From assembly GCA_936928855.1 (NCBI GenBank), contig CAKZHZ010000049.1, positions 6,930 through 70,929 on the forward strand: a stretch of DNA of 64,000 bases. Direction: 5' to 3'. Made by a program: the position numbers and the translations under genes. Of the stretch, positions 28,531-37,325 are shown piece by piece; within the stretch, counting starts at the first letter, position 1; each line of letters begins with the position of its first letter. The notes under the pieces are model-generated. The model worked only from the letters and a program-made list of their open reading frames with translations. It did no database searches and had not been told where the DNA came from. Source of the DNA: an uncultured Polycyclovorans sp. (GTDB lineage: Bacteria > Pseudomonadota > Gammaproteobacteria > Nevskiales > Nevskiaceae).

Positions 28531-29564
28531 GGCGGCAATCCACCGTCCAGCACGCTGGCGCTGAACCCCTTCTGGGTGAGCACGAATGCGGCGGCCGAGC
28601 TGCGACGCCCGCTATCGCAGCAGACGATCCACTGAACCTTGGTGTCGAGCGAGGCCAGTTTCATCCGCAGGACGTAGAGCGGCAGATTGAGCGCGCCGGG
28701 CAGGCTGCCGGTGGCGAACTCGGTGGGCAGGCGGACATCGAGCCAGCGGGCTTCTCCGCGGGCAACGCGCTGTTCGGCCTCGGCCAAGGCCACCTTTCGC
28801 GCCAGGGGTTCGTTCAGCAGTTGCCGGAAATCCGCTTTTGACAACCGCATCAGGCTGGTGGGCACCATCGCCGTGACCGTGGCATTGCGCTGCGCTTCGG
28901 AAATCAGCGCCTCTTCCCCGAAGCAGCTTCCGGGCTCCAGCTCTGCCAGTTTGATGGGCTTGCCCGCCTTGGGCTCTCGCGTGACGAGGCAGCGCCCGGA
29001 CATGATGACGTAGAAGTAATCCCCTTCGGCGCCCTGCTGCACGATCACTTCGCCCGGTTTGGCGTTGACCGGCTGCATGCGCATGAACATGGCTTGCAGA
29101 TTGGCCGGCGGCACCATCTGGAAGGTGCGGATCTGCAGCAGCTTGGCCATCCAGTCGTCGCTGTCCTGGCCGCCACCGAGCTCGGACACCTCGATGGCGC
29201 CAGTCTGGTCCCACGTCAGCATGACGTCGAGGAGCCCGGCATCCACCGTCAGGACCTCGACCTCGGTCACGCACCGCGCCGTCACACGACGGGGGCTCTG
29301 ATGCGCCAGTCGGTGCTGGCCACTGGCTTCGCCGCCAACGACCCGCGCCAGTGCCTTGTCTGCGGCGTCGAGCAGGTGCACCTCGCCCTTCAGCAGATAC
29401 AGCGCCGCACGGGCATCGTCGCCAATCTTGAACAGGGTTTGCCCACGCGGAAGCGTCTGCAACTGAGCCTTGCGCAACAGGTCGGCCAGCGATTCCGGCT
29501 TGAGCGCATTCAGCGGCACCAGGCTGGCGCACAGGGCCGGGTCGATACGGGTGGGGTGGGTCAT
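28518..29564 (-). CDS. Double cyclic-nucleotide-binding domain protein with C-terminal rhodanese
   Basis: 348 aa, three domains. Residues 20-125 form a cNMP-binding-like fold without the usual FGE signature and are probably degenerate. Residues 140-250 form a second one with a near-canonical phosphate-binding cassette, CFGEEALISEAQRNATV. Residues 255-348 are a rhodanese domain with WLDVRLPTEF and an active-site loop CDSGRRSS (Cys316). No DNA-binding domain or TM helix. It suggests nucleotide-gated sulfur transfer or phosphatase-like chemistry, but its role is unknown. Convergent overlap with pilZ. Confidence 0.85.
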   Translation of the reverse strand: MTHPTRIDPALCASLVPLNALKPESLADLLRKAQLQTLPRGQTLFKIGDDARAALYLLKGEVHLLDAADKALARVVGGEASGQHRLAHQSPRRVTARCVTEVEVLTVDAGLLDVMLTWDQTGAIEVSELGGGQDSDDWMAKLLQIRTFQMVPPANLQAMFMRMQPVNAKPGEVIVQQGAEGDYFYVIMSGRCLVTREPKAGKPIKLAELEPGSCFGEEALISEAQRNATVTAMVPTSLMRLSKADFRQLLNEPLARKVALAEAEQRVARGEARWLDVRLPTEFATGSLPGALNLPLYVLRMKLASLDTKVQWIVCCDSGRRSSAAAFVLTQKGFSASVLDGGLPPQSV

Positions 29565-29662
29565 GGCAACACGTCCGGGGAGGCCCTGATCAGGCGCCGC
29601 GCCTGCACGGCAGGTTCAGCACCTGCCGAACGAGGAAGGCGGCGCGAGGGTTGAGCGGATTC

Positions 29663-30637
29663 TTACCGTACATGAACCAGGCCGCCGAGTGCACGCCCGA
29701 GACGGCGCCCCTGGCTGTCCTCCAGGCCGGCGCCAACTTCCACGCGGTACAGCCCGCCCTGTTCAACGGAAAGCACCAGCATGGCGTTGTTCTCGCGACT
29801 GACCTGCCATTGCCCATTGACGATGGCACCACTGTGATCGGTCACCTTGATATTTGCATCGGCGCTGCGACCGTCCGCCACCGTGCCACTCAGGAGCAGG
29901 ACGATGGCCGGGTCGAAGGCGGCAGAACCGGCAAAGACGATATTCAGGCCCTCTGCGGTGCGTGCGTCAGCCCACCAGGCCTCCAGCGCCGCCGCAGTGG
30001 GGGACGGCACGGTGGGCGTTGGGGCGACGGGCGACGGGCGCGGCGTGGGTCCAGCGGTCGGTTGTGGCGGAGGTGAGGGCTGTGCCGTGGGGGGCGGGAG
30101 AGGCGTCGGCGCGACACTCGCGGCGGGTGTCTCCTGCTCCTGCGCGCGATCCGCATCGGCCGTGCCGGCCGCAGCAGTGGAGACCGGCGTGGGGGGCGGC
30201 ACATCTGTGGCGGCCGGCGCCGGCGTTGCCGGGGCGGCGGCCGAGGGGGGCGCTGATGTTGGCGAAATCGAAGCGGCGGTGACCGGCGCATCGGCATCGT
30301 CCGGCAGCGCGGGCGCCGGCGCGGCGGAAGGCTCGACGGTCAGCGCGGGTGCCGTTTCCATTGGCGCGGTCGTGGGCGTGGTGCTGGCGGCCATGTCCTC
30401 CGACAAGGGGGCGTCGCCGGCTGGCGCAGCCTTGATGACTTCGCCGTCGTCGGCCACCAGACGGGCATCCGACGGCATTGGCGCCGGCGAAAGCGGGCGT
30501 TGCATGACGCGATCCAGCGGCGAGGTGGTAGGGGTTTGAACACGTTCGTCGTGCCCGTGAGGAAACAGCAATTCCAGCCCATAGGCCACGCCCAGGGCCG
30601 TCGCGATGGCGGCAACGGTCATCACCAGTGCTTTCAT
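29663..30637 (-). CDS. Membrane-anchored proline-rich protein with Big_5-like domain
   Basis: 324 aa. TM helix at residues 4-24, then about 190 residues of Pro/Ala/Thr/Ser-rich linker (TonB-like stiff spacer), then a C-terminal domain of about 110 residues. The latter reads like an SbsA-type Ig domain (Big_5): IVLLLSGTVADG, then YRVEVGAGLEDSQGRRLG. Likely inner-membrane anchored with the Ig domain reaching across the periplasm. No homologue recognised. A 98-bp gap separates it from the cNMP/rhodanese gene downstream. Confidence 0.6.
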   Translation of the reverse strand: MKALVMTVAAIATALGVAYGLELLFPHGHDERVQTPTTSPLDRVMQRPLSPAPMPSDARLVADDGEVIKAAPAGDAPLSEDMAASTTPTTAPMETAPALTVEPSAAPAPALPDDADAPVTAASISPTSAPPSAAAPATPAPAATDVPPPTPVSTAAAGTADADRAQEQETPAASVAPTPLPPPTAQPSPPPQPTAGPTPRPSPVAPTPTVPSPTAAALEAWWADARTAEGLNIVFAGSAAFDPAIVLLLSGTVADGRSADANIKVTDHSGAIVNGQWQVSRENNAMLVLSVEQGGLYRVEVGAGLEDSQGRRLGRALGGLVHVR

Positions 30638-30865
30638 GGTGTCCTGATCTCCCCTGTCATTCGTCGCTCCGCAGGGTTCTAGTTGATTGGGTGTTCGGCG
30701 GATCTTCCCGCCGGGACACTATCTTGGATGCCTTCCGGATCGTCAATGACAATCCCGACCGGATGTCCGGCCCGGAAGTCGTGCGCGGCCGCGGGGGGCT
30801 TGCGATAATGCGCGCCATCGGCTGTCGCAACAGCCCATCTATCGTTATTGAATCGAGGATTTCCG

Positions 30866-32290
30866 ATGTCGGACCGCTACCTGGAATTCACCCAGTCATC
30901 CTTCGGGCGCACGCTGTCGGGCCTGCTGGGCCTGCCGCAGCCGCCGCGTCTCAAGCGCGCCAAGGCGGCCTGGGCGCCGCAGCCACTGGAAGGTGGATTC
31001 GCACTGGTGGGGGCTTCGGCGTCTGCGCAACTCCTCAAGCCCCTGCTGAAAACCCTGGATGGTATGGGGGCGGCCTTGCGGATCGTGCCCGAGCACAGCG
31101 GCCTTGCGGCTGTAAAGGCGGCTGCCCAGGCACAGAAACTCCCACTCGCCGGTGAACCGGCCAAGGGCGCCGGCGAACCCGCCAGTGGCGTTGTGGTGTT
31201 CGATGCCAGCGGTATCGACAGCGTCGGCGACCTGCGGGCGCTTTATGACTTTTTCAACCCGTTGGTGCCGGCGCTGCCTGCCGGTGCCCGCGTTGTGATC
31301 CTGGCCCGCGCGGTAGCGGCGGCAGAAGGGGTGAAGGCGAAGACCTGCTCCAGCGCACTACGCGGTTTCCTTCGGTCACTGGCCAAGGAGGTCGGGCGCA
31401 AGGGCATCACCGTCAACCTCGTCGATGTGGGCGAGGGCGGTGACAGCCAGATTGATGCACCGCTGCGGTTCTTGCTGACCGAGCACTCGGCGTTCGTCAC
31501 CGGGCAGGTCTTGCCGGTTGTGGGTGGCCAGGGCAAGGCACTGGCGCTTGCCGGCTCGCTGAGCGGCAAGGTCGCCCTGGTGACCGGCGCTGCCCGGGGC
31601 ATCGGCGCCTCCATTGCGGAGACGCTGGCCCGCGAAGGCGCGCAGGTGATCGGGCTGGACCATCCCAGCCAGGAAGGCGCACTGGGTGAGACCATGGGCC
31701 GTATCGGCGGCCGCGGCCTGGCGCTGGACGTGACCGCACCCGATGCTGCCGAGCGCATTGCCGCAGAGGTGAGCCGGCACTACAAGGGACTGGATGTCGT
31801 GGTCCATAACGCGGGTGTGACCCGCGACAAGATGATCCGCAATATGCCCCCGCATTTCTGGGACATGGTGCTGAACATCAACCTGGGCGCCATTGTCGAT
31901 ATCACTGAAGGGCTGACGGAGCGCAAGGTGCTTAACGACAAGGTGCGCGTGGTGTGCATCTCCTCGATTGGGGGCATTGCCGGGAACGCCGGTCAGACCA
32001 ATTACGGCGCGACCAAGGCGGGTGTGATCGGCTACGTGGCGGCAATGGCCGACACCCTGGCCGAACGCGGCGGTGCCATCAATGCGGTGGCGCCCGGGTT
32101 CATCGAAACCGCCATGACTGCTGCGATGCCGGTGGGGCCGCGCGAAGTCGGGCGCCGCCTGGCGTCGCTGGGGCAGGGTGGACAGCCACAGGACATTGCC
32201 GAAGCCGTGACCTTCCTGGCTTCGGGCGCGGCGGCCGGTGTCAACGGCACGACCCTGCGCGTCTGCGGACAGAACTTTGTCGGCGCCTGA
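30866..32290 (+). CDS. High-molecular-weight 3-oxoacyl-ACP/CoA reductase (FabG4 type)
   Basis: 474 aa, about twice a normal FabG, from ATG 30866 (MSDRYLEFTQSSFGRTLSGL). Residues 1-225 are a Rossmann-like domain without an intact glycine motif. Residues about 232-474 are a complete SDR: TGAARGIGASIAE, NAGVTRDKM, ISSIGG (Ser) and NYGATKAG (Tyr/Lys). This matches HMW FabG, which uses NADH and prefers CoA thioesters. ribA begins just past its stop. Confidence 0.88.
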   Translation: MSDRYLEFTQSSFGRTLSGLLGLPQPPRLKRAKAAWAPQPLEGGFALVGASASAQLLKPLLKTLDGMGAALRIVPEHSGLAAVKAAAQAQKLPLAGEPAKGAGEPASGVVVFDASGIDSVGDLRALYDFFNPLVPALPAGARVVILARAVAAAEGVKAKTCSSALRGFLRSLAKEVGRKGITVNLVDVGEGGDSQIDAPLRFLLTEHSAFVTGQVLPVVGGQGKALALAGSLSGKVALVTGAARGIGASIAETLAREGAQVIGLDHPSQEGALGETMGRIGGRGLALDVTAPDAAERIAAEVSRHYKGLDVVVHNAGVTRDKMIRNMPPHFWDMVLNINLGAIVDITEGLTERKVLNDKVRVVCISSIGGIAGNAGQTNYGATKAGVIGYVAAMADTLAERGGAINAVAPGFIETAMTAAMPVGPREVGRRLASLGQGGQPQDIAEAVTFLASGAAAGVNGTTLRVCGQNFVGA

Positions 32291-32315
32291 AACCGGCCTC
32301 CCGGCGGCGGGCCAG

Positions 32316-32906
32316 TTGCTGCGGATCGCGGAATCCAGGCTGCCCACACGTCACGGCGTTTTTCGCATCGCGGTGTTCCGCTCAGATGATGGCAAGGAGC
32401 ACGTGGTGCTGGCGATGGGCGATCTCAGTGGCGAGCCGCCGCTGATCCGCCTGCATTCGGAATGCCTCACAGGCGATGCCCTCTACTCGTTGCGGTGCGA
32501 TTGTGGCGCGCAACTGGAGGGCGCGCTGGAGCGCATCGCGGCTGAAGGACGTGGCGCAGTGCTGTACCTCCGACAGGAGGGTCGCGGCATCGGCCTGGGA
32601 AACAAGATCCGCGCCTATGCGCTACAGGATGACGGTGCGGATACGGTGGAGGCCAACCATCAACTCGGCTTTCCTGCGGATGCCCGGGATTTCGGCTTGG
32701 CGGTGGAACTGCTCCGACATCTGGGACTGGGGCGGATTCGCCTGATGACCAACAATCCGCGCAAGCTTGACCAGCTGCGCGAAGCCGGCGTCGAGATCGT
32801 GGCACGGGTGCCACTCAATCCCGGCCTGAACCCCCACAATGAGGCGTATCTGGCCACCAAGGCGCGCAAGCTGGGGCACATGCTGGACGATCCATCTGCC
32901 GAGTGA
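32316..32906 (+). CDS. ribA: GTP cyclohydrolase II
   Basis: 196 aa. Opens GTP to the first riboflavin precursor. Zinc ligands and active site are in HSECLTGDALYSLRCDCG, followed by YLRQEGRGIGLGNKIRAYAL and LMTNNPRKL. The start is uncertain: TTG 32316 gives a protein beginning like E. coli RibA (LLRIAESRLPT), TTG 32277 or GTG 32238 would overlap the reductase gene. No DHBP-synthase domain is fused. Confidence 0.93.
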   Translation: MLRIAESRLPTRHGVFRIAVFRSDDGKEHVVLAMGDLSGEPPLIRLHSECLTGDALYSLRCDCGAQLEGALERIAAEGRGAVLYLRQEGRGIGLGNKIRAYALQDDGADTVEANHQLGFPADARDFGLAVELLRHLGLGRIRLMTNNPRKLDQLREAGVEIVARVPLNPGLNPHNEAYLATKARKLGHMLDDPSAE

Positions 32907-32911
32907 AACCC

Positions 32912-33928
32912 ATGCTCTATTCACTGGCCCGTAGCGCATTGTTTCAACTGGATGCCGAGCGGGCACATGAGCTGACACTGGCCTGCTTCCAGCGGGCTCC
33001 GCGAATCAGCACATTGCCGTTCGCCCGGGCTGCGGTGGACGATCCGGTGACCCTGATGGGGCTCCAGTTTCCCAATCGTGTCGGGCTTGCCGCCGGGCTC
33101 GACAAGAACGGCGAGTGCCTGCGCGCCTGGGCGCGTCTCGGATTCGGTTTTGTCGAAGTCGGGACGGTGACGCCCCGACCACAGCCCGGCAATCCCCGTC
33201 CCCGCATGTTCCGGCTGCCTGATGAGCAGGCGCTGATCAACCGCCTGGGGTTCAACAACAAGGGGGTGGATCACCTCTTGAGGTCGGTTGCCGCATCCGG
33301 TTATGACGGCATTCTCGGCATCAACATCGGCAAGAATTTCGACACACCGAATGAGCGCGCCGAGGATGACTATCGCCTCTGCCTGGAGAAGGTCTACAGC
33401 GCCGCCAGCTATGTGACGGTCAATATCTCCAGTCCGAACACCCGCAACCTTCGGGATCTTCAGGCGGATGAGCCCCTGCGGCGGCTGCTGGCGGCGCTGC
33501 AGCAGACACGCAGTGCGCTGGCGGACCGGTACGGCCGGCACGTCCCGGTGCTGGTGAAACTGGCGCCCGATATGTCGCCGGAGTTGCTGACCCGTACGGC
33601 CAAGGTGGTGCAGGACAGTGGCATGGACGGCCTGATTGCCACCAACACCACGGTCGAGCGCCCAGGCCTGGAGGGCAGTCGCTGGATTGACGAGGCCGGC
33701 GGTCTGTCGGGGCGCCCACTGGCCCCGCTGGCGGAACGCGCGATGCAGGTGGTCCGCGCAGCCGTTGGGCCGGATTTCCCTGTCATGGGTGTCGGCGGAG
33801 TCGACTCCGCAGCCATGGCCCACGCGCGGCGCCAGGCTGGGGCAGACCTGCTGCAGGTCTATACCGGCTTTATCTATCGCGGCCCCGCGCTGGTGCACGA
33901 GGCTGCAAGCGCTGCAGCGTCGCTGTAG
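32912..33928 (+). CDS. pyrD: Dihydroorotate dehydrogenase (quinone), class 2
   Basis: 338 aa. MLYSLARSALFQLDAERAHE is the membrane-associating N-terminal helix pair of class 2 enzymes. FMN and substrate motifs GLAAGLDKNGECL, NRLGFNNKG and NISSPNTRNLRDLQ (catalytic Ser) are present. ATG 32912 is preferred by homology; a GTG at 32903 overlaps the ribA stop. Confidence 0.96.
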   Translation: MLYSLARSALFQLDAERAHELTLACFQRAPRISTLPFARAAVDDPVTLMGLQFPNRVGLAAGLDKNGECLRAWARLGFGFVEVGTVTPRPQPGNPRPRMFRLPDEQALINRLGFNNKGVDHLLRSVAASGYDGILGINIGKNFDTPNERAEDDYRLCLEKVYSAASYVTVNISSPNTRNLRDLQADEPLRRLLAALQQTRSALADRYGRHVPVLVKLAPDMSPELLTRTAKVVQDSGMDGLIATNTTVERPGLEGSRWIDEAGGLSGRPLAPLAERAMQVVRAAVGPDFPVMGVGGVDSAAMAHARRQAGADLLQVYTGFIYRGPALVHEAASAAASL

Positions 33929-33960
33929 CCGCTGCCGGTTGCGCGTCTTCCGGCGGATGA

Positions 33961-33974
33961 TTACATTGCTGTAA
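33961..33974. promoter_or_regulatory. TTACA-N4-TGTAA dyad upstream of ompA-family gene
   Basis: A perfect 5-bp inverted repeat with a 4-nt spacer in the 107-bp gap, 62 bp upstream of the ATG. A -10-like TAAAAT follows at 33986-33991. This could be an operator for a repressor or response regulator; no specific family is assigned. Confidence 0.35.
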
Positions 33975-34035
33975 CACGAGACGCGTAAAATCGCGCGATT
34001 CAAAAATCAACCATAAGCAGCCTAGGGAAGTTCTC

Positions 34036-35163
34036 ATGAAGCGCATGGCAGTCCGGGCCCTGACGTCGGCCCTCGTCATCTGTTCTGGTTCCGCCATGGC
34101 GGAACACGCCGCCGTACCGGCATCGCCCTACCTCGGAGCGCAGTACGCTTTCGAAATCAATGATAGTGATCGTCGATCCGACAACGGACACGGTTTTCAG
34201 ATCACCTTTGGCATGCCACTGTTCGATCTGGAGCATTACACGACGGAGCTGTCGTTCTATGCCGTCGGCCGTGAGCGTGACATCGACGGCAGCGACGATT
34301 ATCAGAATGCACTGAGCCTCGACATCCTGCGGCACTTTGGAAGCTTCGGATGGCCGGATGCCATGGGCGGCGTGATCCCCAGTTTCCAGCCGTTCGTGCT
34401 GCTGGGCGCAGCCCTTGTCGAGGAAGACGTGGCCGGTGACAACCACTACCACGCGGGCGCGAATGTGGGCGCCGGGGCGCTGTTCGACCTCGGCTATCGC
34501 GGGCTGGCCCTGCGCACCGAGGCGCGTCTGCTGGCGCAGTTCAATGATCGCTCGGTGACCACCGAAGATGCGCTTTTCGACTACCGCCTGATGGTGGGCC
34601 TGCAGGCCCCGCTGACCATCTTCTTCCCGGCCACGGCGGAAGCCGCGCCCGTGCCGGCGGCTCCCGAATGCGAAGTGGCGGTGGTGGATCCGGAGACCGG
34701 CCGCAGTGACTGTGATGTTGACTCCGACTACGACGGTGTGGCCGATGCCATCGACGAGTGCCCTGGCACACTGCCAGGTACCGTGGTGGACCCGAAAGGC
34801 TGCCCGGTCGAGCTGACGGCCCAGGTCATCAAGGGTGTGAACTTCGAAACCGACTCTGCGGTGCTGCTGACCGATTCCAAAGCCATTCTGGACGAGACCG
34901 CCAAGTCGCTGATGGCGATGCAGGATCCGAACTTGCTGGTGGAAATTGGCGGTCATACTGACCCCATCGGAACCCGGGACTACAATCTGAAGTTGTCCCA
35001 GCAGCGCGCCGAGGCCGTTCGCCAGTACCTGATCAGCAAGGGCGTGCCGGCGGAACAGCTGAAGGCCCAGGGCTACGGCGAAAGCCAGCCGGTTGCCGAC
35101 AACGAGTCCGACGAAGGCCGGGCGCGTAACCGCCGAGTGGAATTCCGCATTATCCTGCGCTGA
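34036..35163 (+). CDS. OmpA-family outer-membrane protein
   Basis: 375 aa. Sec signal peptide (cleavage near AMA-E, residue 22), an N-terminal beta-barrel-like region to about 195, a thrombospondin type 3-like calcium repeat (DSDYDGVADAIDECPGT), and the OmpA peptidoglycan-binding domain from about 265 (VNFETDSAVLL, GGHTDPIGTRDYN, LSQQRAEAVRQYL, RNRRVEF). Expected to tether the outer membrane to the cell wall. It is monocistronic and followed by a strong terminator. Confidence 0.92.
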   Translation: MKRMAVRALTSALVICSGSAMAEHAAVPASPYLGAQYAFEINDSDRRSDNGHGFQITFGMPLFDLEHYTTELSFYAVGRERDIDGSDDYQNALSLDILRHFGSFGWPDAMGGVIPSFQPFVLLGAALVEEDVAGDNHYHAGANVGAGALFDLGYRGLALRTEARLLAQFNDRSVTTEDALFDYRLMVGLQAPLTIFFPATAEAAPVPAAPECEVAVVDPETGRSDCDVDSDYDGVADAIDECPGTLPGTVVDPKGCPVELTAQVIKGVNFETDSAVLLTDSKAILDETAKSLMAMQDPNLLVEIGGHTDPIGTRDYNLKLSQQRAEAVRQYLISKGVPAEQLKAQGYGESQPVADNESDEGRARNRRVEFRIILR

Positions 35164-35178
35164 GCCGGTATCATCGAA

Positions 35179-35207
35179 AGCCCGCGGCCGTCGCCGCGGG
35201 CTTTTTT
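35179..35207 (+). terminator. Rho-independent terminator after OmpA-family gene
   Basis: A 10-bp GC-rich stem (35179-35188 pairing with 35193-35202), CGTC loop, and a T-run at 35202-35207, 15 bp past the stop codon. Confidence 0.92.
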
Positions 35208-35229
35208 ATGTCCGATTGCAACCGTTGCC

Positions 35230-35442
35230 GTGTCCTCTGAATCCGACTCCCGCGTATCCGTCGTCGCTTCGCCCTGTATCGGGTACTGCCAGCTCGGGGG
35301 GGATGCGGTGTGCGAAGGCTGTGGGCGGCATCTGGACGAAATCGCGCGGTGGTCTCAGGCCGATGCGGACGAACAACAGGCCATCGTGATCCGCGCAGCG
35401 GCACGACGCGCCGCCCAGCTGGATCCAAACGGAGCCCCTTGA
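35230..35442 (+). CDS. DUF1289 family small cysteine protein
   Basis: 70 aa from a GTG. SPCIGYCQL and CEGCGRHLDEIARW give the C-x3-C...C-x2-C pattern of DUF1289, a family suggested to bind iron-sulfur or zinc. The next gene's ATG overlaps the last base of its stop (TGATG), so the two are coupled. Confidence 0.82.
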   Translation: MSSESDSRVSVVASPCIGYCQLGGDAVCEGCGRHLDEIARWSQADADEQQAIVIRAAARRAAQLDPNGAP

Positions 35443-35888
35443 TGAGCCGTCAATATCCCACTCGCGAGCAGTTCGGTTTTTTCCACAGGATCCCGACGCG
35501 CTGGTCTGATCACGACCAACTCGATCACGTCAACAACACCCGGTTCTTCACCTTCGACGAGGATGCCCGACTCGCGTATTTTCAGGCGCTCTGGCAGGAC
35601 GATCCGAAGTTCTGGAAACAGTACGGTTTCATCCTGGCGCACCTGCAGTGCGATTTCGTGGCCCAGTTGCGGCATCCCGCCACGGTTGAAATCGGTTTTC
35701 GTGTTGCCAGGCTTGGAGGCAGCAGCATTCACACCGAAGCCGCCATGTTTGATGGTGACCGCCTGGTGGCGGTCACACGTGGCATTGTGGTGTGGTTCGA
35801 CTACAGCGCACAGAAGCCGATCCCGATTCCGGACAGCGTACGTACCGCCATCGGTGCGCGGGAGCCGCTGAAACCCGACGGCCTGTAG
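35442..35888 (+). CDS. Acyl-CoA thioesterase, 4HBT hot-dog family
   Basis: 148 aa from ATG 35442; the longer frame upstream is shadow. WSDHDQLDHVNNTRFFTFDEDAR is the 4-hydroxybenzoyl-CoA-thioesterase motif with the catalytic Asp before the HVNN helix. Likely hydrolyses acyl-CoA in the cytoplasm. Substrate unknown. Confidence 0.85.
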   Translation: MSRQYPTREQFGFFHRIPTRWSDHDQLDHVNNTRFFTFDEDARLAYFQALWQDDPKFWKQYGFILAHLQCDFVAQLRHPATVEIGFRVARLGGSSIHTEAAMFDGDRLVAVTRGIVVWFDYSAQKPIPIPDSVRTAIGAREPLKPDGL

Positions 35889-35907
35889 CCCGCCCAGGGT
35901 CGCTGTT

Positions 35908-37278
35908 TCAGCGCGACCGGGTTGCCTGCTTGATGGCGTTTCCGGTGTAACTGCCTGGCGTCATCGCCAGCAGCCGCTGCTTGGCATCGTCGGGGAGTGC
36001 CAGATCGGATACGAAGGCACGCAGCTCCTCGCGACCCACCTTCTGGCCCCGCGTGAGTCGCTTGAGTTGTTCGTAGGGCTCCGGCAGGCCATGACGGCGC
36101 ATCACGGTCTGGATGGCTTCACCGAGCACTTCCCAGTTGTGATCGAGATCCTGGGACATGCGCCAGGCATCCGCCTCGAGCTTGCCGATGCCCTTGAGCA
36201 GGGCCTGCAGTGCGATGAGGGTATGCGCGGCGCCGACCCCGAGGTTGCGCAGCGTGGTGGAGTCGGTGAGGTCGCGTTGCCAGCGTGAGATCGGCAGCTT
36301 TTCCGCCAGATGGGCGAGCAAGGCGTTGGCGACCCCCAGATTGCCTTCGGCGTTTTCGAAGTCGATCGGATTGACCTTGTGCGGCATGGTGGAGCTTCCG
36401 ACTTCGCCGGCCACGGTACGCTGCTTGAAATAGCCCACCGAGATGTAGCTCCAGATATCCCGCGAGAAATCGATGAGGATGGTGTTGGCCCGCGCCAGCG
36501 CGTTGAAGTATTCGGCGATGTAGTCGTGGGGTTCGATCTGGGTGGTGGCCGGGCTGACCTGGAGGTCCAGCCCCTCGATCACGCCCCGGGCCAGTTGCGG
36601 CCAGTCCACCTCCGGGTAGGCCGCGAGGTGGGCATTCCAGTTGCCGACCGCGCCGTTCATCTTGGCCAATAGCGGCACCGTGGCAAGCTGTTCACGCTGC
36701 CGCCGCAGGCGCGCCGCAAACACTGCCATCTCCTTGCCCAGCGTGGTCGGCGATGCCGGCTGTCCATGCGTACGCGACAGCATGGGCTGCTCGGCGTAGG
36801 CCTGCGCCAGGCCGTCAATGGCCTGGATGACATTGTCCAGCTGGGGCAGCAGGACGTCGCGACGGGCATCCCGCAGCATCAGCGCGTGGGCGATGTTGTT
36901 GATGTCCTCGCTGGTGCAGGCGAAGTGGATGAATTCCTTGACAGCGGCCAACTCGGGATGGGAACTGATCTTTTCCTTGAGGTAATACTCCACCGCCTTG
37001 ACGTCATGGTTGGTGGTGTCCTCGATCGTCTTGACGCGCTGCGCTTCGGCAATGTCGAACTGCTCGCCGATGCGATGCAGGCGTTCCTGCGCCGAGTCCG
37101 ACAGCGACGGCACCTCGGTGATACCGGGGTGGGCGGCGAGCGCCTCAAGCCAGCGGAGTTCTGCGGTCACGCGATAGCGCATCAGGCCGTATTCGGAAAA
37201 GATCGCCCGCAGGGCGACGGTCTTCACGGCGTAGCGGCCATCGACCGGGGAGATGGCGGAAAGCGAGGTGAGATTCAT
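35908..37278 (-). CDS. purB: Adenylosuccinate lyase
   Basis: 456 aa. Two steps of purine synthesis. The superfamily signature SSTMPHKVNPIDFENAEG is present, with TSEDINNIAHAL and the catalytic His in SRTHGQPASPTTLGKE. E. coli-type PurB length. Divergent from fumC by 47 bp; it shares a fumarase fold with its neighbour, but the two are clearly distinct. Confidence 0.97.
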   Translation of the reverse strand: MNLTSLSAISPVDGRYAVKTVALRAIFSEYGLMRYRVTAELRWLEALAAHPGITEVPSLSDSAQERLHRIGEQFDIAEAQRVKTIEDTTNHDVKAVEYYLKEKISSHPELAAVKEFIHFACTSEDINNIAHALMLRDARRDVLLPQLDNVIQAIDGLAQAYAEQPMLSRTHGQPASPTTLGKEMAVFAARLRRQREQLATVPLLAKMNGAVGNWNAHLAAYPEVDWPQLARGVIEGLDLQVSPATTQIEPHDYIAEYFNALARANTILIDFSRDIWSYISVGYFKQRTVAGEVGSSTMPHKVNPIDFENAEGNLGVANALLAHLAEKLPISRWQRDLTDSTTLRNLGVGAAHTLIALQALLKGIGKLEADAWRMSQDLDHNWEVLGEAIQTVMRRHGLPEPYEQLKRLTRGQKVGREELRAFVSDLALPDDAKQRLLAMTPGSYTGNAIKQATRSR

Positions 37279-37325
37279 GCGTTCAGTCTTGATAGGCTGG
37301 GGCGCATTCTACCGGAGCCGACCCG

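Noticed and set aside
29944..30297. Arg/Pro-rich frame inside the proline-rich protein gene
   Set aside because: Product of repetitive proline codons read out of frame.
35896..35920. Hairpin GGTCGC...GCGACC at the end of purB
   Set aside because: Six pairs, lies partly inside the coding end, no T-run; weak evidence for termination.
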